A DNA stretch of 64,000 bases, from NCBI GenBank assembly GCA_014904845.1, contig MU119390.1:6182-70181 (forward strand). Reading direction: 5' to 3'. Under the pieces are notes generated by a model. That model was given only the letters and a program-made list of their open reading frames with translations. It had not been told where the DNA came from and searched no databases. Origin of the DNA: Acephala macrosclerotiorum (lineage: Eukaryota; Ascomycota; Leotiomycetes; Helotiales; Mollisiaceae). The translations under genes were made by a program, and so were the position numbers. Shown one piece after another: positions 33,002-44,036 of the stretch (position 1 is its first letter; each line of letters starts with the position of its first letter).

Positions 33002-33861
33002 CGCGGCAGTTGAACGGTCCTCCTGCTGTACTTTCTATCTCATAACATACTCAGACCTCGATGACACGCAAAGATGCTCAGAGTGTGTGAAGTATGGTTC
33101 GTGTTGAATTAGCGCGTCGAAGTCGGAAATTTGATTTGTAGAATGGGCGCCGGGGAATAGTCCTGGTGCTGAAAAGAAGAAGAGAGAGGGGTATCAATCG
33201 GTTTGTAAGGTAAGGAGTGTATGAACGGTGGATTTTGAGTTGTTCTGAATCTTGTCGAGGTGTGCACGAAATGTCCAAGGGGCGTCCAAGATCAAGAGAG
33301 TCAAAGCGGTTGCATCGATCACGGTCACTTCTGGATTTGGCGTCAGAGCAGGGGATTTGGCGAGGGTCTGGAAATTAGCTTCCAGCAGCTTGGGCTCGCA
33401 TAAATGGAAATATGGCAGATGCATAGGAGGAAACACAAAGGACCTCTTCTTGTGTGATAGTTGAATAGATCATGCAGGTACAGAAGGGGGGGGGGGTTCA
33501 CCTAGGAGGTGTTTTATCAGCTGGAGTGAGGAATCATCACGGAAGCTGCCCAAGTCACAATTGCTGACCAGGAGTCTCGTGGTCGTGCAGACGACTTGTT
33601 TTGTCAGAAGCAGGAGATAAACTCTCGTGTCCTTGGTAGCAGGCTAGTTACCTCCGTAGACACCGAGCTACATGCAGGCTCGACTGGGTAGTACGGAACA
33701 TAGTAATTGCTGTGATGCGATGAGAGCATTGATGCGTTTCATGCCTCAGGCACCGAGGCAGAAAGGTGGTGTGAAAGTTGGAGCTTGCCGAACATCGAAC
33801 CACTTGCATTTCCCAAGAGCTCTTTCACTCCTCAGCATCGACAACCACCTACAACACCACA
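33002..33861. other. Divergent promoter region, Erf2 and MLRQ-family gene
   Basis: This 860-bp gap separates divergent start codons. It holds a run of 11 G residues at 33486-33496. Overlapping open frames of 60-80 codons have no support. Confidence 0.5.
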
Positions 33862-34709
33862 ATGAGACCAACACTAGGAAGACTCGCTGCTCAGGCAGCT
33901 AAGAGCTCAGAAGGCCATGTTTTGAACAAGGGCGCCAAGCGGGATCCCGAACTCTACGTATGTGACCTCGATCGCCATTTCTCTCCCTTTGGACGACTGG
34001 CATAGCTCGATCCGGCTCTTTTGCGGATATTCTAGGGCTCAATTGCTAACCTGTGGCCTGCTTACAGGTTCTTCTCGCCGTCATGTCTGGTGCCTTCGGT
34101 TTGGCAGGATTCTACTTCGGTAACATCGACCCATTATACACCCAGCTTCCTGGACACAATTGACCTCGATACAGGCCGCAAGCCGACATCCGCAACCTCC
34201 GAAACGAAGGTCAACGTTGCTGCTGGTGGTATGCCGTGGCAATCCGAGAGCTCGAAGGGTGACTCGGCCCGCGAGCACTTCAAATACCGTATGTCTACAG
34301 AAGGGCCCATCTCACTCAAAGTTCTACATTGTCCAAGACACATGAGTCTCTGCGAGCTCGTGTCCTAAGTTCGAAAATTCAGACCCCAGGATATTAGTCT
34401 TTTCAATGTCTAGGCAATTGCTGACTTTGCCTCCGTAGAATATCACCCAGGTGGTGACCCAAAGAACCCTCCCAAGGATGCCCCCAGCGCTCTCCACAGC
34501 GTCATTGTCCCTAATGTCAACTTGCCAAAGGTACGAAACCCCTCATCGATCAATTGATACACAAGATCTACAAGAGTGAAACCAGATACATGGTGGGCTG
34601 CAAGGTGTATCGTTTAGGCTGCTGGCGGAAGCTAGGAAAGATGCTGACGTTATTCCAACAATAGGAGCTGCACGAGAAATACAACAAGTGGGGCAAAGAT
34701 GGATACTAG
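33862..34709 (+). CDS. MLRQ/B12D-family mitochondrial inner-membrane protein
   Basis: A small protein of the NADH-ubiquinone reductase complex I MLRQ-subunit (B12D/NDUFA4-like) family, associated with the respiratory chain. Five exons (33862-33957, 34068-34119, 34175-34288, 34439-34530, 34665-34709) give 132 residues. The motif KGAKRDPELYVLLAVMSGAF includes the single membrane helix, and FGLAGFYFGRKPTS continues it. A matrix or intermembrane tail follows with YHPGGDPKNPPKDAPSALHS and the ending LHEKYNKWGKDGY. Splices restore LYVLLAVMSG, FYFGRKP and YQYHPGG in phase. The basic N-terminus (MRPTLGRLAAQAAK) resembles a mitochondrial targeting sequence. The exact role (complex I or IV) is not decidable from sequence. 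Confidence 0.85.
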
Positions 34710-35593
34710 ATATTAGAGAGTTATGGTCGGAGCAAGCACTGAAGGCGGCTAGAAGGGCTGTATTGTAGATAAGGGTAAACTGGAACTGCGTTCCTGGGCA
34801 ACTTTTCATCCGATGGTTAGCAATCTACCAATTGCAAATCGTACACTCAATACTGTTTCCACTACAGGTAAGGTACAGGTACTAATCTATGCTGTTTTTA
34901 CTTCCTCGTATAGTAACCTTCGTTGGAATTTCGGAGTATGATGAGAGATAGCCATGACACTACTAGCATTAGCGATCGATTGTGATCAGTAGATTCTACC
35001 CAGAGCATTCAGAATTTCAGAATCTCTTCATGATCGTCCTTTCTTTGCTTGATGGTCTCAGAAGCCGCTCTCAGCCTCGTCTCTCAGATCCTTGCTCTTT
35101 TACTAACCGAATCTGAGTTAGTTATCAGCTATTTTAGGGTCATGATCTTGAAGAGAGTCTGTTCTTGCTTCGAATATTTCGTAGAGCAGGTTGTAGATAG
35201 GAAGTGCATTTGGTCATTGATAGATGTGTAAATTACTTTGTGAGACAATATACAAATTGAGGCTGTTGATATTCTAAATTTGGACCAGAGCTCACCTGCA
35301 GCTCGTCCCGGTGCATCGGCTGGGGCTACTAAGAAATCTGGCTTCACTGACAAAAGGGATACACGATCCTTCTTTTCTACCCCCTACAGCGGACACCCCA
35401 CGACAACAAGTCCTCCAGTCCTTCAACTTCGATGCTGCACTTTTAATTCTTGTCGCGAATTCTTCTTTACTTTCTTTCAAGGACGTCAACAACTGCGCAG
35501 GACCTGGCGCAAGTCCATCAACTCGCGGGCTTGTGAAAGCTCCAAAGTCAGGCCAGCCTCACCCACATCCCGACCCTTCACACATCTGCAAAA
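34710..35593. other. Intergenic region upstream of the O-mannosyltransferase
   Basis: No supported gene. Several 60-120 codon frames overlap between 35280 and 35680, the larger ones running out of frame into the PMT start region. The last 200 bp form a CT- and CA-rich leader before the ATG at 35594. Confidence 0.5.
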
Positions 35594-38500
35594 ATGGCCA
35601 AGTCAACCAAATCAGCCAGAGCAGTGACTCCGGATCCTACGCGGATTCCTCAATCGAAGAAGATTGTTTCGAAGCCCACTGACTACACCTCGGAGGGAGT
35701 TGAAGACCATGACATCTTCCTACTGCCGGGATCTGACTATCAGGTCATGATCTTAGCTACGGTGATGGCTGCAGTCGTCAGATTGTTCAGGATATACCAG
35801 CCTAGTAGTGTCGTCTTCGATGAAGTCCAGTACGTTGTCCTGTTGTTCTGGGTGCTGGGTACACACTAATTTCTTGCCAGCTTCGGTGGATTCGCATCAA
35901 AGTACATCAAAGGGAAATTTTTCATGGATGTACACCCGCCCCTTGCCAAGCTACTTCTCACACTCGCTGGATGGTTAGCTGGGTTCGATGGAGAATTTGA
36001 CTTCAAGGATATTGGAAAGGATTACCTCGAGCCGGGTGTACCATACGTGGCCATGAGAATGCTCCCAGCTGTCTGCGGTATTCTTTTGGTTCCTACAATG
36101 TTTTTGACCCTGAAGGCTATTGGATGCAGAACAACCACTGCATTCATGGGCGCCTGCCTCATCATTTTTGGCAAGAACATCTGCAGCAGAATTCAAGAGA
36201 CAACTGCTAATTCTTCTTAGAAAACGGTCTTCTTACTCAGGCACGATTGATCCTCCTCGATTCACCCCTTATGATCATGACCGCATTTACTGGATTGTCT
36301 TGGATATCATTCATGAACCAACATGAGCAGGGTCCCTCGAAGGCATTCCAGCCAACTTGGTGGTTTTGGCTTGCTATGACTGGTCTAGGATTGGGAGCGA
36401 CTGTTAGTGTTAAATGGGTCGGCCTGTTCACAATTGCTTGGGTTGGTAGCTTGACTGTTTTGCAACTGTGGATTCTGCTCGGAGATGTCAAGACAGTTAC
36501 CCCCGTAAGTTTTTCTCATACCAATGAAGAGCTTCATGCTGATCAATATAGCGTCTTTTTGCCAAGCACTTAGTAGCCAGAATCTTTTGCCTCATTGTCA
36601 TCCCATTGACTTTCTACATGGCCATGTTCGGTATCCACTTCCTCTGCCTTGTCAACCCTGGTGATGGAGATGGATTCATGAGCTCTGAATTCCAAGCTAC
36701 CCTCAACTCCAAGGCCATGCAGGACGTCCCAGTTGATGTTGCATTCGGTAGCCGAGTCAGCATCCGTCACCATAACACCCAGGGGGGATACTTGCATTCT
36801 CACAATCTCATGTACCCGACTGGAAGCAAGCAACAGCAGATCACCCTTTATCCCCACAAGGATGAGAACAATGTCTGGCTCCTCGAAAACATGACGCAGC
36901 CTTTGGACATTAACGGCGAGCCAATCAATAGCTCTCTTGCCTGGGATACCATTAACCCACCTACCTTTATCAAGGATGGTGATACTATCAAGCTCTACCA
37001 CATGACTACCAACCGCCGTCTCCACTCCCACGACGTTAGACCTCCCGTTACCGAGGCTGATTGGCAAAACGAAGTCTCAGCATACGGTTACGAAGGTTTC
37101 GAGGGCGATGCCAATGATTATTTCAGAGTCGAAATCATCAAGAAGATGTCTGATGGCGAAGAGGCCAAGAACCGCATTCGCACTATTCAGACCAAGTTCA
37201 AGCTTGTCCACGTCATGACTGGCTGTGTTCTTTTCTCGCACAAGGTCAAGCTTCCCGAGTGGGCATCCGAGCAACAGGAGGTTACTTGTGCCAAGGGAGG
37301 AACTCTTCCCAACAGCGTCTGGTATGTCGAGCAGAACGAGCACCCTGGACTTGGTGAGTCCGCGGAGAAGGTCAATTACAGAAATCCCGGTTTCTTCGGC
37401 AAATTCTGGGAGCTGCAGAAGGTTATGTGGAACACCAACGCAGGTCTCGTCGAATCTCACGCTTGGGACTCTCGCCCACCTTCCTGGCCAATTCTGAAGC
37501 GTGGTATTAACTTCTGGGGCAAGGACAACCGTCAAATCTACCTCATTGGAAACCCAATCATCTGGTGGTCGTCTTCCTTGGCGATCGTCGTTTACGTGCT
37601 CTTCAAGGGTCTGGCCGTTCTCCGCTGGCAACGCAGCTGCAACGACTATAGCAACCCGATTTTCAAGCGGTTCGACTACGAAGTCGGAACAATGGTGCTC
37701 GGCTGGGCTTTCCATTACTTCCCATTTTACCTCATGCAGCGTCAGCTATTCTTACACCACTACTTCCCAGCCCTCTACTTCGCAGTTATGGCTCTCTGCC
37801 ACATCTACGATTTCATCACTGCCCGTATTCCAGGTATTGGGCTTCGTGAGAACCCTCTTTTCGGACGTCTCGGTGCTACAGTCTTCGTAGCTTTGAGTGT
37901 AGTTGCCTTTGCTCTATACTCTCCTCTCGCATATGGAAACCCGTGGACCCAGTCCGCTTGTAACAAAGTCAAACTCTTCAATTCCTGGGACTGGGACTGC
38001 AATACTTTCCTTACCGAGGTAAATTCATCTCATATCCCCGAACGAGCCCTCCCGAGTCGTGGCCGCGGGAACTAGAAACTAACCTTGGTAGTATTCTCAA
38101 TACTCTACTCAATCTATCCACGCCAATGCCGATGTCCACAAGACCATTTCACCTCTGGTCCCATCTGAAGCTGCTATTCCACCACCACCCGCTGCTGGTG
38201 AGCAGAAGCCAATCATTGAGCAACCCCAAGCTGGTATTTCGGAGGCGCCACCACTTGTTTCGCCTCCTCCCGCCGGTATGGCCCAAAGCGTTGTTTCTCG
38301 TGAAGAGAAGGTCGAGTACAGGGATCAGGACGGAAACCTCTTGAGCCCAGAGCAAGTCAAGGAGCTAGAAGGAAAAGTCAGCTTTAAGACCCGCTACGAG
38401 ACTCGCACTCGACTAGTCGATGCTCAGGGTAACGAGATCAACCCACCACCGGAGGCAGCAGGTGTCGCACCTCCTCACCCAGACGTTGAGGGTGTTGATT

Positions 38501-38655
38501 CTTCAACTATCGGCAAGGCGGAACCAGAGTCGCAAGCAGAGCCAAACGCCCAAAAAGAGGTCAAGGCTGACGAGAGTAAGGAGGATAGTATCGCAAAGTC
38601 GGATACAGGTGCTGCGAAGCCAGCGAGTGAGGGTAACGAGGCAACTGCCAAATAA
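35594..38655 (+). CDS. Protein O-mannosyltransferase, Pmt2 type
   Basis: An ER multipass enzyme that transfers mannose from dolichol-phosphate mannose to Ser/Thr of secretory proteins (GT39). Exons 35594-35829, 35881-36170, 36221-36504, 36552-38018 and 38092-38655 give 946 residues. The catalytic-site acidic pair is at about 76-77 (VVFDEVHFGGFASKY), followed by FFMDVHPPLAKLL. A central lumenal MIR region follows (SIRHHNTQGGYLHSHNLMYP, KLYHMTTNRRLHSHDVR, FKLVHVMTGCVLFSHKVKLP). C-terminal membrane helices include HYFPFYLMQRQLFLHHYFPA. FDEVHFGG and the GDGDGFMSSEFQ loop favour the Pmt2 subfamily. The last exon adds an about 187-residue hydrophilic Glu/Lys/Pro-rich cytoplasmic-looking tail. The second intron has a GC donor (36171-36172). 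Confidence 0.94.
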
Positions 38656-39212
38656 AAATATCTTTTCATTTGTATGGGGGGAGTGGGCGATGGGGTTTGG
38701 GAATAGGGACACACTCGCCTTTGTATACTACGATGCAAGAGAGCATCATATAATATGACGGCTTTTACGGTCTGAAAGACTTCCACTTGATATGGACAAT
38801 GTGCTTGAGCCAAGGTATGTAAAATTTTGGTGAATGTTTCCTAGGCAAGTGCCCAAAGACGGAGCGGTGTTTTTAGTTGTTATAACATGCTTGGGACATT
38901 GATAGTCAGGTAAAAGCCCCTCCTACTGACTTAGCAATAGGTACACATTTGCTTCCGAATATTCGGTTTAAGCGAGAAACAGCGTCGTGGGTCGTCGGGG
39001 AAGTCGTTTAGTATATAGCAAAATTGTCTGGATCTGCGAGCCTCAGTAGATGTAATAAGAACAAGGTCTAACATTAAAGTAATATGAATCTGCCAAGATC
39101 TTGCAGTTGTCTTGGGGTGAAAAGCGATCTACAGTGCTACAAGTCTTTACTCGAAGCTCTATCCATAGACGTCATACAACAGAGACGAAGTTTAATACAA
39201 TAACCCAAGCTA
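38656..39212. other. Convergent intergenic region
   Basis: Between the 3' ends of the O-mannosyltransferase and P450 genes. Only short unsupported open frames and the expected 3' UTRs. Confidence 0.5.
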
Positions 39213-41014
39213 TTACCACCCCTCAACAACAGTTGTCTTCACCGGAAGTCCGCCAACCATACGTGCCGTGATGCCCCATGATATATCAAGGTCTTCCGTC
39301 TCCCCACGTGGTGGCTTGATTTCAAAGCTACCAATCAGTTGAGCCAGAAGCGATTTGTTTTCCGCAAGCGCGAAGCCTATGAACTGTCAGTCAAATTCAT
39401 CAGCCAAAATTGCAAGTCTTACCCCTCCCAATACAACTCCTTGACCCATAACCAAAAGTAATAAACGCCAAACTCTCCTTCGCCCCACCATTAACCTTAT
39501 CCTTCAACCACCTTTCAGGATTAAACTCTCTAGCATCCTCACCCCAAAGCTTCTTCGACTTATTAATCGCCCACATATGGACCTGTATCACCGTCCCCTT
39601 CGGAAACACAATTCCACCAATTTCAACTGGTGATTGAGCGACTCTCCCTAGACTGGGGACTGGGGCGTAGACGCGGAGGATTTCCTTGCTGACGGCTTCG
39701 AGGTAGGGGAGCTTGTCTAACATGTCTTCGGTGACGGGGATTCCTGAGGAAGGACTTGGGAGGTGCTCGCGGATTTCGGCGCGGAGGCGGTTTTGGATGT
39801 GTGCGTAGCGGGGTTGGGAGAGGAGGTAGATGCCCCAAGTGATGGCTGTGGCGGAGCTAAGTCCATGTTAGCAAAGAGGGAGAAAGCGATTCTTGAGGAC
39901 ATTTACGTTTCATGACCGGCGCCGAGCAATGTCTTGGACTGATCAACCAAGTTCTCAACACTGAAAGCTCCATTTTCCATGGCGGCGGATATAATATCCT
40001 GGTGCACGCCCTTGTTCCCCTTTTCTTTTGGCATATCGCCTTGCCTCTGAGCAATGAATCCTCTGATCCATTTTGTCACGACTCCAACACCTTCTCGAAG
40101 AATTCTAGCATTCGCGGTAGGAAGAGAGTTGATGAGTGTTGGATGCGTGAGCAAACATAAGATGAAGATTAGTCGTGAATTGGCATTCGGAAGGAATGCA
40201 GCTCGATAGGAGGTATTCAAATCAGTCTCGGGATGTGAAAGCGCATGGAAGTCTGAGCCGAAGCCTGCTTTGCTGATGATGTCCAAAGAGACCCGACCCG
40301 CCCAGTCGTCAATGTCGATAACCGCTGATGAGCTTTTATCAGAAGCACTTGACTGAATTTCTTGCTTTATGAGGTTTGTCATTTCTGTTGCTTTTCCCCA
40401 GAACAGTGGGTACAGATTCTTGACGACCTTGAAGTTGAATACGGGCAAGAGGTGCTTTCGTTGATACTCCAAGAGGTTAGCCACCTTTTCAAGAGCACGC
40501 ATAATGGTAAGGACCCACCTTATGATCCTTTCCTTCTGCAACAACGAGGCCGTTTCCGAGGATACTTTCCAGAATCTTTTTCAACTTAGGTCGCTTGGTG
40601 AAGTGATCGGCCTTGACTCCAAGAAACTCCGTCACGAGCTTAGGATCAGTTATTGTGACAATTTCGCTATTGAACATATCAAGAAATCGTATGAAGCCGT
40701 TATTTGGGACTGTGTCCATCAATTCTAGAATTTCATTGGAATCGTGCGGCTTCATGAAATGTTTGCGGTTTGTCTACGACACTGTTAGTATACGAGAAGG
40801 ATGCGGAAAACGCATAACGTACCGATTCTTGGGGGAGTTTTAGCAAAGAACTGAAGTAGAATGGCTTCAAGAACATCGACCAGATAATATTGAGAGGGAT
40901 GAATAGACTGAGTGTCAAAAATGCGGAGCCCGAGAGTGAGATTGGTGTTGCCATAAAGTGATTGCAGAGAAATGTACCAGAGCCGGCAAGGCCTAGCATC
41001 ACGTAAGTCGACAT
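39213..41014 (-). CDS. Cytochrome P450 monooxygenase
   Basis: A membrane-anchored P450 of unknown substrate. Exons 41014-40823, 40773-40519, 40466-39907, 39856-39423 and 39376-39213 give 534 residues. The N-terminal hydrophobic anchor spans about 1-45 (MSTYVMLGLAGSGTFLCNHF onward). The I-helix oxygen motif is AGHETS (about 332-337), the K-helix ExxR is EILR (about 394-397), PERW is in the meander, and the haem loop FGYGSRSCIG has its Cys at about 477. The haem loop is joined to FALAENKSLLAQL by a phase-1 splice. Family assignment within CYP clans is not possible by eye. No other biosynthetic gene lies beside it except the glycosyltransferase at 42475, so a metabolite cluster is not indicated. 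Confidence 0.92.
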
Positions 41015-41220
41015 CTTGTCGCAAATGGCACCAAAATATTATTTACAAACAAAATGGTATCAAGACTAGAGAGGAAAGGCAGGGAGACATAGAGTCTTGC
41101 ATTCCTCTTATCATATATGAGACGCCTGTGAGCAAGTGGCGCAAGGACACGCCGTGCTGGCCGAGGTAGGCTTGCGGAGTGCGAAAGTACGAAACCATTA
41201 CTCTTTTTGGTTCGGGTACC
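41015..41220. other. Promoter region of the P450 gene
   Basis: Upstream of the minus-strand P450 start, ending at the MITE-like element. Contains CGGGTACCCG at about 41211-41222, partly overlapping the element edge. Confidence 0.4.
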
Positions 41221-41573
41221 CGTTTTGACCGGGTAAACGCCCAGTCTTACTAACCGCTAACTTAAAAAAAATCCGATTTTTACAACTTTAATAAATTAAA
41301 TCTTTATTAAAATAATACTCGTTTATAAAAGTATAAATACAAAATAATACGTATATATTTATTATATATTTTCTATTAATAAAAATATTAATTTTTAATT
41401 ATATATATTTTAAAAAAAAAAATAACGTATAATCGTATTTATATATATAATTAATTATATTTTAACTTTATTAAATTTTATAAAAGTTTTTCAAAGTTAT
41501 AAGTTTTTGAATAAAAATCGCGATTTTTTTAGTTAGGCGTTTAGTAAGATTAAACAGTTACTCGGTCAAAACG
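41221..41573. mobile_element. MITE-like element with terminal inverted repeats, RIP-mutated
   Basis: A 353-bp AT-rich island within ordinary DNA. The left end starts CGTTTTGACCGGGTAA and continues to TCTTACTAACCGCTAACTTA. The reverse complement of the right end reads CGTTTTGACCGAGTAA and continues to TCTTACTAAACGCCTAACTA. The two termini match over about 60 bp with a minority of mismatches, mostly transitions. The interior has no coding content. The size, inverted termini and absence of a transposase fit a non-autonomous DNA transposon. A target duplication is not clear, so the exact borders are uncertain by a few bases. Confidence 0.65.
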
Positions 41574-42474
41574 AGATCGCCAAATAAGGATAGCTGAATG
41601 TAGTCGACGCTGACATGAGCCGGTTATCATCCCGGGTATACTGGTCAAGTTGGCCGGTGCTAGTAATCAAGGAGTAGTTTGATTTTCAGGCATCGTCAAC
41701 CACTCAGGCAGGTCGTGAGATGCAGCATGCTGGTACGGAGCAGTGAGGCTCAAGACGCGGAGGATCAGATGATGGAAACATTTCCGTACAGGTCTTGGCG
41801 CTCTCGCTAAATCCACACGATGCTCGTCGGACTAACGTATATTCCGGCGGTCTGTTCGACCTTTTCTTCTCACTGACCTCATTTGCCATCCAGTCAACAT
41901 TTACTCGTCTCCTTCAAGAAGTTTGGTGTCTGCGATACTCACGATCTCGTCTTGGTTATGTAAAGTTGAATTATCCCGCATAGGGTTAACTGCAACAGCC
42001 TGCACGGCTTCAACTCTTCTCTAGAGAAAATCGTCCACGCACAAGATCCCACTCAAACCCTTCCTTATTATTTCTTTTCAAGTATTCACACAGCCATCTT
42101 TCTCATTGCCAAGTTGCGAGTAGAGTATATGCTGGCGACTTTATCGAAGGGATACTCGGCCTAGCACTACGAAGTACCGAGAAGTTGTTTAGAGTCCGCA
42201 TCCATTTCAAAGTGTACTGAGGACAACTGGTCAGGAACTTTTGGAATTATGCCTGAAGCTACTTCACTGCTGCAATTATTCGGGTTCGGAGGCCTGGGAG
42301 CTCTATAATTCCACCTTTGATTCGCTGAGACGCTGGTCAGAGTTAGTGTTGACGAGTTAGATTAATGCTGAGCCACTCCTTCACGAAGCGAAACTGTGAA
42401 GTGTTCAATCCTCAAATGTTATAAAATAGCAGAAGTGCCTCTTGATCTTTGCAGAAATTACAAAGTATTGCAAG
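41574..42474. other. Intergenic region upstream of glycosyltransferase
   Basis: No supported gene in 900 bp. Open frames near 41704-41983 overlap on both strands without motif support. The right end is the promoter of the glycosyltransferase. Confidence 0.5.
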
Positions 42475-43720
42475 ATGGGCTCTCCTCAATTTGCCATTCC
42501 AAAAGAATTCCAGCACGCCGTTCGTTATGTCGAACCACACGACCAACGGTCTGACGAGGAAATCCTCGAAGCATTAACGAAGCATGTTCCCATCAAGTCG
42601 GAAAAGAACATCTGGGCGTTCTGGCATTCTGGCGTCCTTTCCATGCCATCTTGGTGTCAACGGAATGTCGTGAATTGGGTTCGTCTGTGCGGCCCATCAT
42701 GGACACTTCGTGTTCTCGACAATGTCCCTGGTTCTCTGAACAATGCTCTCAGTTGGGTTCCAGCAGAAATTTTACCTGAGACTTTCATGAAGGGAACGAT
42801 GGATGGGCCATATACTGGACCTCATAGCGCAGATTTCCTGCGTGGGGCGGCTCTCTTCGAGTACGGTGGAGTCTGGATGGATACTGGTATCATCCTCATT
42901 CGTGATCTGGACAGAATATGCTGAAGCAACTTGAGGATCCCAAGTCATCTTTCCATGTCTCAGCCTCTTGGATGTTTAGAACTCATATGGCGAATCATTT
43001 TGTTGCAAGTCGGAAAGGAGATGCCTTTATAAAACGTTGGTAAGTGCACCCAACATTGCGTCAAGAATTTCTTAGAGCCTTTCCCAGCCAGCGCCTGGCT
43101 TCTTGGTTGCGTTACATGCTGACACGTACAGGCATGACTTGTTCATCCACCTATGGAAGGATCAACACAATTGCGACCACATTATTGAGAACCCCTTGGT
43201 CCAATTCGGCAAAGCAGTCAAGTTCGAAGATTCAGAAGCCAGGGGCTTCAAATGGGACTTCAAAGTTCAACCTCAAATAGTCATGGGATACATCGCCCAG
43301 GTTCTTTCCTGGGACCGACTATGTATGCTCGAAGACCCAAACGACGGCTTCAACGGCAGAGACTACTACGCTAAGAAAGTCCTGCTATTCGATTCCTTGA
43401 CAGAGGATTGGAGCGTCGAAGACACTGTCGGATTCGAGGGACAGGACTTCTTCAACGTCTTGACCACGAGGCTAGATGCAGATCCGGAATCGAAGGAGTA
43501 CCAGGATGCGTACAAGGCGATCTGGAGAATGTTGACGAACGCTAGCATGCAGAAGATAACGCACGGAAAAGAGTTAACCAAGACCCCGGCGTGTGGTGTG
43601 CTTTTGGACAAGAAGGAGAACGAAGACAAGGATGTGGCACCTGGGACTTTTGCCAGTCTCCTTCGCTATGGGACTATACATTTCGAACAATTGCGGGACA
43701 CAATTGATTATATAGACTGA
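42475..43720 (+). CDS. Caps_synth-type glycosyltransferase, one frameshift
   Basis: A glycosyltransferase of the capsular-polysaccharide-synthesis (sugar-binding DXD, GT32-like) type. The first frame, 42475-42924, includes KNIWAFWHSGVLSMPSWCQR, NVPGSLNNALSWVPAEIL and the donor-site region SADFLRGAALFEYGG, VWMDTGIILIRDLDRIC. It then hits a TGA at 42922. One base shift later the protein resumes smoothly with KQLEDPKSSFHVSASWMFR and MANHFVASRKGDAFIKRW. An intron at 43040-43132 follows, then HDLFIHLWKDQHNCDHII and on to a stop at 43718-43720. TGCTGAAG where TGCTGGAAG is expected suggests one missing G. Everything else is intact, so it is either a very young pseudogene or a sequencing error. The acceptor sugar is unknown and no signal peptide is seen. 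Confidence 0.75.
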
Positions 43721-44036
43721 GAAACCGGAATATGTGATCAAGAAGGGGCTTTTAGAACCATAGACTTCGCTTCCTGGAAGAGCAATAGAGAGTAGAATTT
43801 CAGCGAATAGACAAGAAATACAACTAAAACATTTGCACTATGTTATTCCGGATGGTTCCAAGCAATATTCCATCGAATGGCATCCCTTCTTTCTGGGAGT
43901 ATTTTTGGGATGCATGATTACAAACCCCGCCTCCCCAGGATTATATATAGGCGGTGAAAACTGGCAGAATTTGACCCCTCCATAATAAATTTCTTGAGCG
44001 CCGAAAATGCGACAACGACATCATAAATCGCCCAGC
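43721..44036. other. Short intergenic region
   Basis: A 316-bp gap containing the glycosyltransferase 3' UTR and the HGH1 promoter. An in-frame upstream ATG at 44007 could extend HGH1 by ten basic residues. Confidence 0.5.

Noticed and set aside
39213..43720. P450 plus glycosyltransferase as a biosynthetic gene cluster
   Set aside because: No backbone synthase, transporter or other tailoring gene is nearby, and a transposon lies between the two genes. Adjacency alone is weak evidence.
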